From the NCBI GenBank assembly GCA_900545805.1, contig URAL01000041.1, forward strand, positions 1 through 15,747: DNA of 15,747 nt, given 5' to 3'. Positions 11,688 through 15,747 of this stretch are shown here, piece by piece (position 1 is the stretch's first letter; every line of letters starts with the position of its first letter). The DNA is from an uncultured Eubacteriales bacterium. GTDB lineage: Bacteria > Bacillota > Clostridia > Oscillospirales > Oscillospiraceae. Both the position numbers and the translations under genes were made by a program. Below the pieces are notes generated by a model, which worked only from the letters and a program-made list of their open reading frames with translations, did no database searches and had not been told where the DNA came from.

Positions 11688-11811
11688 GCCCGGTATCTAA
11701 ACTTCCGACGAAACCGTAAAACTGCCGCCTCTCGGCGGTTCGGCGCAGATTTTGTGCCGCACTATCGGGATGCGAAACGTTATGGTTTATGCCAATGTTT
11801 CGATACCGGGC
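11688..11811. repeat. 124-base inverted-repeat element downstream of asnS
   Basis: GCCCGGTATCTAAAC (11688-11702) is an inverted copy of GTTTCGATACCGGGC (11797-11811), with 14 of 15 positions matching. Inside, AAACCGTAA (11711-11719) can pair with TTATGGTTT (11780-11788), and two small hairpins form at 11725-11738 and 11740-11759. There is no coding frame. It could be a miniature mobile element or a structured RNA. The left-end motif, including the upstream ATTGCG, recurs after asd at 3918-3936. Confidence 0.5.
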
Positions 11812-11851
11812 ATCTGTAATATGCGTATTGGTACCGACTCAATGCGCCTAC

Positions 11852-11883
11852 AAAAAAGACGTGGCCATTGGCCACGCCTTTTT
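11852..11883. terminator. Bidirectional terminator between asnS and the convergent small gene
   Basis: CGTGGCC (11860-11866) and GGCCACG (11870-11876) form a perfect stem with an ATT loop, flanked by A6 on the left and T5 on the right, so a U-run follows the stem on either strand. There is one A-C mismatch below the GC part. Confidence 0.85.
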
Positions 11884-11920
11884 CATAGGGAGTATAGTAA
11901 GAAGGAGAATTAACAGCTGC

Positions 11921-12442
11921 TTAGTGCTCGTTGTATTCGATCTTTGTGACCGAGACCACGAGTCCGGCTACGCCAGTCAGGGCGAGGACTGCGCACACTG
12001 CCGTCCAAACGGCGGCATCATGGGCTGCCGCATCCAGGTCTGCGCGATACGATGCGCTTGCGGCGCTGCATATCTCGCCGTAGGTCGCGCCGTAGGCGGC
12101 AGTGCCGTTATTGAGCAGATATGCGACGTTGCGGTCGAGGACGGATGCGTCGGAGTTGAACTCCGCTACGGGCTTTAAAACCTCTGCCATACGGCCAAGC
12201 TCACTGTCATTGTCAGTACCGGCTCCCTGAGCGGACATGGGGTATACGGTGTTTGCAAGGCCCATGGAGGCCGCGAGCTCGCCGGCAGCGTCGGCATGCT
12301 TTATGAAATTTGCGTCGGCCGAAACTCTCTCGACCTTCTGAGCCTCAATATTTGTGAAGCCGGCTGCCGCGAGGAGCAGAACAAAAACCGAGAGAACAGC
12401 GGTGATAACATAAACGGTACGACTTGAAGATTTGGTTTTCAT
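11921..12442 (-). CDS. Small protein with two predicted membrane helices, function unknown
   Basis: 173 residues with no motif I recognise. A short basic start (MKTKSSSRTVY) precedes a first hydrophobic helix (about residues 11-29). Then comes an Ala-rich polar region (about 30-140) with few charged clusters, and a second helix (about 144-166, WTAVCAVLALTGVAGLVVSV), ending in a short polar tail. The positive-inside rule would put the middle part outside and both ends inside. AAAGGA lies about 8 bases before the ATG. It has its own promoter and shares a bidirectional terminator with asnS. It may be a lineage-specific envelope protein (inference only). Confidence 0.65.
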   Translation of the reverse strand: MKTKSSSRTVYVITAVLSVFVLLLAAAGFTNIEAQKVERVSADANFIKHADAAGELAASMGLANTVYPMSAQGAGTDNDSELGRMAEVLKPVAEFNSDASVLDRNVAYLLNNGTAAYGATYGEICSAASASYRADLDAAAHDAAVWTAVCAVLALTGVAGLVVSVTKIEYNEH

Positions 12443-12457
12443 GATGCGATCCTTTCC

Positions 12458-12471
12458 GTCCCGCAGGGGAC
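12458..12471 (-). other. Leader hairpin before the two-helix protein gene
   Basis: GTCCC (12458-12462) and GGGAC (12467-12471) form a 5-bp GC-rich stem with a 4-base loop, just upstream of the ribosome site. Confidence 0.4.
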
Positions 12472-12489
12472 TTTCTTTTTATTGACCAC

Positions 12490-12518
12490 ATCATAGGACT
12501 GTTTTTTATGTAATTCAA
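12490..12518 (-). promoter_or_regulatory. Promoter of the two-helix protein gene
   Basis: On the minus strand TTGAAT (12513-12518), a 17-base spacer and TATGAT (12490-12495). Confidence 0.6.
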
Positions 12519-12585
12519 CATACAGAAGTGCCTGAAATGACAAGAAAATAGGCAAACGCATAAAACTGTGCAAGAATAATTGCAT

Positions 12586-12617
12586 AAAAAAAGCCGACGG
12601 AAGGTTTTCCGTCAGCT
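12586..12617 (-). terminator. Intrinsic terminator of the 115-residue protein gene
   Basis: On the minus strand AGCTGACGGAA (12617-12607) pairs with TTCCGTCGGCT (12602-12592), one G-U wobble, loop AACC, followed by a run of T down to 12586. Confidence 0.85.
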
Positions 12618-12642
12618 CAGCGTGTAAAAAGCCGGTGATTTT

Positions 12643-12990
12643 TCATTTAAACAGATATGCGCTTGCCTCGACAGCGGGGAGCAGTGCAGCCGTGTCGGTA
12701 AGCTCGTTTATGCTCGATGCCGTCACCGGCTCGCAGTCGACGAGGGGGTTGACGCCGCCGTTAAAGGCGCCGCTTAAAACGCTCGGCTTATCCACGGGCA
12801 GTATTCTGCGCCCGTTCTCGCAGATGAAATACAGGCGGTAGTCCACATCGTGACCGCTCGTCGCGTGCAGGGCAAGCTGACCGAGCAGAGGGTACATCTG
12901 CTCGAACATCTCGGCCTGACTGACCTCGAGAAGCTTCACCTCGCCGGCCTCCTCCGGCCTGCGGCCTGTCCACTTCTTTATTATCCTCAT
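12643..12990 (-). CDS. Small soluble protein, function unknown
   Basis: 115 residues, no membrane segment, signal peptide or motif I recognise. The N-terminus is basic (MRIIKKWTGRRP), the middle has the segment YRLYFICENGRRILPVDKP, and the C-terminus ends hydrophobic. GGGAG lies about 10 bases before the ATG. A clear terminator follows and a promoter-like TTGACA lies upstream, so it looks like a genuine monocistronic gene. It is divergent from the LysM-GH18 gene with a 99-base gap. No function is proposed. Confidence 0.6.
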   Translation of the reverse strand: MRIIKKWTGRRPEEAGEVKLLEVSQAEMFEQMYPLLGQLALHATSGHDVDYRLYFICENGRRILPVDKPSVLSGAFNGGVNPLVDCEPVTASSINELTDTAALLPAVEASAYLFK

Positions 12991-13016
12991 TACGCTGTCT
13001 CCCGTGTTTTTCTTTG

Positions 13017-13045
13017 AGCGTACACCGATATGGTTAAACTGTCAA
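13017..13045 (-). promoter_or_regulatory. Possible promoter of the 115-residue protein gene
   Basis: On the minus strand a perfect TTGACA (13040-13045) followed after 17 bases by TACGCT (13017-13022), a poor -10. Confidence 0.4.
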
Positions 13046-13073
13046 TAATATATTTAAAAATTACTCATACCAT
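13046..13073 (+). promoter_or_regulatory. Possible sporulation (sigma-E-like) promoter of the LysM-GH18 gene
   Basis: No sigma-A promoter is visible before this gene. TAATATA (13046-13052), 13 bases, then CATACCAT (13066-13073) resembles the mother-cell sigma-E pattern (ATA near -35, CATACA-T near -10). The implied start is very close to the ribosome site, which weakens the case. Confidence 0.25.
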
Positions 13074-13089
13074 TTACAGAGGTGATGGT

Positions 13090-14220
13090 ATGAGAATTTA
13101 TATTGCCCGGCGGGGCGACAGCCTGTATTCGATAGCGCGGGCAAACGGTGTGACGGTACGCACGCTTGCCGAATTAAATGAGCTTTCCGATCCCGCACGG
13201 CTGAGCGTCGGTCAGGCGATAGTCATTCCCGACATGTCGCGGCCGGTGAGCGAAACGGAGGTAAACGGCTACGCCTACCCCAACATAAGCGCCGAGCAGC
13301 TCGGTGCAGTCCTGCCGCAGCTGACGTATCTGTGTCCGTTTTCGTGGCAGATAGACGAAACGGGCGGGATAACGCCAGTAGACGACGAGGGCATGATAAG
13401 CGCCGCGTGGGAAAATGGCTGCGCGCCGCTCTTAACGCTCACTAATCTCGGCGTAAACGGCGGCTTTTCAAGCGGCATTGCCCACAGCATATTTACGGAT
13501 GCGGCCGCGCAGGATACGTTGGTGCGCAACACGCTCTCCGTGCTCGAAAGCCGCGGATATTACGGCGTAAATCTCAACATCGAGTACGTTCAGCCCTATG
13601 ACCGCGAGGGCTACAACGCCTTTTTAAAGCGCATGTCAGAAACGCTGCACTCAAGCGGCTACATGCTATCGAGCGCCGTCGCGCCGAAAAGCGCGGACGA
13701 TCAGCACGGCGTGCTGTACACCGCGCACGATTACGCTTTCCACGGGCAGTACTGCGACAGGGTCGTCATCATGACCTACGAGTGGGGCTATACATACTCC
13801 GCGCCGCGCGCGATATCGCCGGTAAACGAGATGCGCAGGGTCATAGCCTACGCCGTGACGAAAATGCCGCCGTCAAAGATACTGCTGGGCTTTTCAAACT
13901 ACGGCTACGACTGGACTCTCCCGTGGAAGCAGGGACAGGCGGCACGGGTGATATCCAACGCCGCGGCCGTGAATCTGGCAGCGTCCGTTTATGCGCAGAT
14001 AAAGCTTGACGAGACCGCTCAGGCGCCGTTTTTTAACTACACGGACCCTGCCGGAGTCCGGCACGAGGTGTGGTTCGAGGACGCCCGCAGCGTCCGCGCC
14101 CGGCTTGCGCTCGTGCGTGAATACGGCCTTGCGGGGATAAGCATATGGACTGTGAACATGCGCAATCGCGCAGGCCTTTCGGTGCTCGAAAGCGAATTTT
14201 CGACGGAAAAGATAGTGTAA
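13090..14220 (+). CDS. LysM-GH18 protein of the YaaH/SleL (spore cortex/coat glycosidase-like) type
   Basis: 376 residues: one N-terminal LysM peptidoglycan-binding repeat (about 2-47, IYIARRGDSLYSIARANG to SVGQAIVIP), then a GH18 (beta/alpha)8 domain (about 58-370). YaaH and SleL act on spore cortex muropeptides and likewise lack a signal peptide, as here. The catalytic segment is GYYGVNLNIEYV (156-167): Glu165, the acid/base, is present, but the usual D-x-E Asp is Asn163. MTYEWG (228-233) and the late SIWTVN (351-356) fit the family. The start at 13090 is preferred over an in-frame ATG at 13030, since AGAGGTGAT lies just upstream and LysM begins at residue 2. Relatives often have two LysM repeats. 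Activity is possible but unproven. Confidence 0.85.
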   Translation: MRIYIARRGDSLYSIARANGVTVRTLAELNELSDPARLSVGQAIVIPDMSRPVSETEVNGYAYPNISAEQLGAVLPQLTYLCPFSWQIDETGGITPVDDEGMISAAWENGCAPLLTLTNLGVNGGFSSGIAHSIFTDAAAQDTLVRNTLSVLESRGYYGVNLNIEYVQPYDREGYNAFLKRMSETLHSSGYMLSSAVAPKSADDQHGVLYTAHDYAFHGQYCDRVVIMTYEWGYTYSAPRAISPVNEMRRVIAYAVTKMPPSKILLGFSNYGYDWTLPWKQGQAARVISNAAAVNLAASVYAQIKLDETAQAPFFNYTDPAGVRHEVWFEDARSVRARLALVREYGLAGISIWTVNMRNRAGLSVLESEFSTEKIV

Positions 14221-14221
14221 A

Positions 14222-14269
14222 ACGCAAAAAACGACGGATACATTTCGTATCCGCCGCTTTGCGTATTTT
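14222..14269. terminator. Bidirectional terminator between the LysM-GH18 and FAD-dehydrogenase genes
   Basis: CGGATAC (14235-14241) and GTATCCG (14247-14253) form the inner stem, and ACGCAAA (14222-14228)/TTTGCGT (14258-14264) an outer one. On the minus strand the inner stem is followed by TCG and T6; on the plus strand the outer stem is followed by ATTTT. Confidence 0.8.
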
Positions 14270-14272
14270 AAA

Positions 14273-15664
14273 TCATCCGAGGCGCTCGGAGATGACCTGC
14301 GCGACCTTCACGCCGGAGGCCGCCGCCTGGGCAAGGCCGCGGGTGATGCCCGCGCCGTCGCCGATGGCGAAGAAATTTGAAAACTTTGTTTCGAGCTCAT
14401 CGGAGAGCTCAAGACGCGAGGAGTAGAACTTGACCTCCGCGCCGTACAGGAGCGTGTCGTAGTTAGCCGTGCCCGGAGCGATCTTGTCCAGAGCGTATAT
14501 CATCTCAATTATATCGTCAAGCTGTCTCTTCGGCAGAGCAAGGCTCAGGTCGCCGGGAACGGCGGCAGTCAGCGTCGGGCGGGTGTACGACTGCGCAAGA
14601 CGGTGCTCGTTCGTGCGAACGCCCTTGACAAGGTCACCGAAGCGCTGGACCAGAACACCGCCGGAGAGCATGTTGCTCAGCGATGCGATGTGCTTGCCGT
14701 AGCGATAGGGCTGATCAAAGGGCTCGGTGAAGCGGTTGGACACCAGAAGCGCGAAGTTCGTGTTCTCGCTGCGCAGAGCGGGATCGGAGTAGGAGTGGCC
14801 GTTGACGGTGTTTATGCCCTCGACATTTTCGGCGACGACATGGCCGTAGGGGTTCATGCAGAAGGTGCGCACCTTGTCGCCGTACTGCTTGGTGCGGTAG
14901 ATGAGCTTGGATTCGTAGACAACGTCGGTGATGTGCTCAAAAACGGTCGCAGGAAGCTCGACGCGCACGCCGATGTCAACCTGATTGTTTATGAGCTTAA
15001 CGCCTAATTTGCGGCACTGCTCGGAGAACCACTCCGCGCCGCTTCTGCCGGGCGCCGCGACAAGGTAGCGGCACTTTATATTTTCGCCCTGCCTGAGCGA
15101 AAGCGAGTAGCCCTCGCCGTCGCGGTCTATACCGCATACCTCGGTGCGGAAGCGGTATTCTATTACCTTGCACAGATCCTCGTACATATTCTGAAGGATG
15201 CGCAGGTTGTTTTCGGTGCCCAGATGCTTGACCTTTGCCTGAAGCAGGTGCAGGTCATATTTTAATGCCTCGCGCTCGAGAGCTCTCGCCTCTGGCGTAT
15301 CGGTCGAAAAGGTCTTGTCGGTCGCTCCGTATTTCATGTTTACGGTATCGACGTAATTTATGAGGCTCATGACCTCATCGTCATCCATGAAATCGGTCAG
15401 CCAGCCGCCAAACTGGGTCGTGAAGTTATACTTGCCGTCGGAAAACGCGCCGGCGCCGCCGAAGCCGCACATCGTGTCGCACACGCTGCAATGGATGCAT
15501 TCCTTGACCTTGCCCGCGACGATGGGGCAGTGTCTTGAATATATGTCTCCGCCCTGATCGAGCACACAGATCTTAAGCTCCGGATGACGGGCTATAAGCT
15601 CGTAGCCTGCGAAAATGCCGGCTGTGCCGCAGCCGATAATTGCAACATCGTATGAATTATTCAT
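14273..15664 (-). CDS. FAD-dependent dehydrogenase of the COG2509 type
   Basis: 463 residues; a cytoplasmic flavoprotein of a widespread uncharacterised family. The N-terminal FAD-binding motif is G11-x-G13-x-x-G16, followed by ICVLDQG (32-38). The family signature GFGGAGAFSDGK (67-78) is intact. The C-terminal FFAIGDGAGITRGLAQAAASG contacts the flavin. A cysteine cluster, Cys46 then Cys56-x2-Cys59-x2-Cys62-x3-Cys66, precedes the signature and could hold a metal or Fe-S centre (inference). The ATG at 15664 is chosen because the Rossmann strand starts 5 residues later; an ATG at 15706 would sit at the predicted transcription start. The ribosome site is only a GGGGG run. The substrate is unknown. 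Confidence 0.85.
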   Translation of the reverse strand: MNNSYDVAIIGCGTAGIFAGYELIARHPELKICVLDQGGDIYSRHCPIVAGKVKECIHCSVCDTMCGFGGAGAFSDGKYNFTTQFGGWLTDFMDDDEVMSLINYVDTVNMKYGATDKTFSTDTPEARALEREALKYDLHLLQAKVKHLGTENNLRILQNMYEDLCKVIEYRFRTEVCGIDRDGEGYSLSLRQGENIKCRYLVAAPGRSGAEWFSEQCRKLGVKLINNQVDIGVRVELPATVFEHITDVVYESKLIYRTKQYGDKVRTFCMNPYGHVVAENVEGINTVNGHSYSDPALRSENTNFALLVSNRFTEPFDQPYRYGKHIASLSNMLSGGVLVQRFGDLVKGVRTNEHRLAQSYTRPTLTAAVPGDLSLALPKRQLDDIIEMIYALDKIAPGTANYDTLLYGAEVKFYSSRLELSDELETKFSNFFAIGDGAGITRGLAQAAASGVKVAQVISERLG

Positions 15665-15690
15665 TATTATTGCCCCCGTATGTAGTGTAG

Positions 15691-15707
15691 GCCCAAATAA
15701 GCCCAAA
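15691..15707. promoter_or_regulatory. Direct repeat GCCCAAA at the FAD-dehydrogenase start site
   Basis: GCCCAAA occurs at 15691-15697 and 15701-15707, a 10-base period (one helical turn), right at and downstream of the predicted transcription start. It looks like a tandem regulator-binding site; no regulator is recognised. Confidence 0.35.
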
Positions 15708-15709
15708 GT

Positions 15710-15737
15710 ATTATACGGATTTCCTGTGGCACAGTAA
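15710..15737 (-). promoter_or_regulatory. Promoter of the FAD-dehydrogenase gene
   Basis: On the minus strand a perfect TATAAT (15710-15715) lies 16 bases after a weak -35, TTACTG (15732-15737). The window ends just upstream. Confidence 0.5.
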
Positions 15738-15747
15738 TTAATAAATT

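Noticed and set aside
11789..12178. Plus-strand open frame overlapping the two-helix membrane gene, with an AAGGAG nearby
   Set aside because: It starts inside the inverted-repeat element, crosses a bidirectional terminator and gives a Cys-rich peptide; the minus-strand frame has promoter, ribosome site and membrane helices.
13030..13089. N-terminal extension of the LysM-GH18 protein from an ATG at 13030
   Set aside because: The extension has no ribosome site and LysM starts right at the ATG at 13090, which has AGAGGTGAT upstream.

Overview
The window looks like an ordinary chromosomal segment from an anaerobic, low-to-mid GC Firmicute of the class Clostridia, plausibly an Oscillospiraceae/Ruminococcaceae-type gut bacterium. 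This assignment is inference. It rests on strong AGGAGG-type ribosome binding sites, GC-rich codon third positions between AT-rich spacers, a CarD-family regulator, a YaaH/SleL-like LysM-GH18 protein of the kind found in spore formers, and oxygen-sensitive-looking Fe-S/flavin enzymes. There is no CRISPR array, transposase, phage gene, toxin-antitoxin pair or recognisable defence locus.

Layout. (1) Positions 1-4100: the tail of an unidentified gene, an AT-rich regulatory spacer, then a tight three-gene operon, hom - aspartokinase - asd. Together these make the pathway from aspartate to homoserine: aspartyl-phosphate, then the semialdehyde, then homoserine. (2) Positions 4103-5414: a low-molecular-weight tyrosine phosphatase, about 270 bases packed with hairpins, and a small membrane protein with a PepSY-like domain. 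(3) Positions 5415-7863: a monocistronic, strongly codon-biased flavin/Fe-S enoate-reductase-type enzyme with its own promoter, a roughly 125-base leader and a strong terminator. (4) Positions 7884-8746, minus strand: tRNA-Val(GAC) and a zinc-ribbon/membrane/Big2 protein. (5) Positions 8791-11671: an Asp/Glu racemase and carD converge with overlapping stop codons; carD and an asparaginyl-tRNA synthetase diverge from one shared -35 hexamer. (6) Positions 11688-13045: a 124-base inverted-repeat element and two small uncharacterised minus-strand genes. (7) Positions 13046-15747: a LysM-GH18 protein converging on an FAD-dependent dehydrogenase with a cysteine cluster.

The coding content is mostly housekeeping metabolism. 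The more unusual signals are in the DNA and RNA between genes: a palindromic -35 shared by two divergent promoters with equal spacers, an intrinsic-terminator-like hairpin in the carD leader, a terminator for carD lying on the far side of the convergent racemase gene, a perfect inverted repeat flanking the -10 box of a tRNA promoter, a hairpin-rich spacer, and a motif shared by the 3' flanks of asd and asnS. I found no convincing new multi-gene system. The best protein-level oddities are the variant active site and Fe-S spacing of the enoate-reductase-like enzyme, the altered motif 2 of the AsnRS, and an Asn in the catalytic motif of the GH18 protein.
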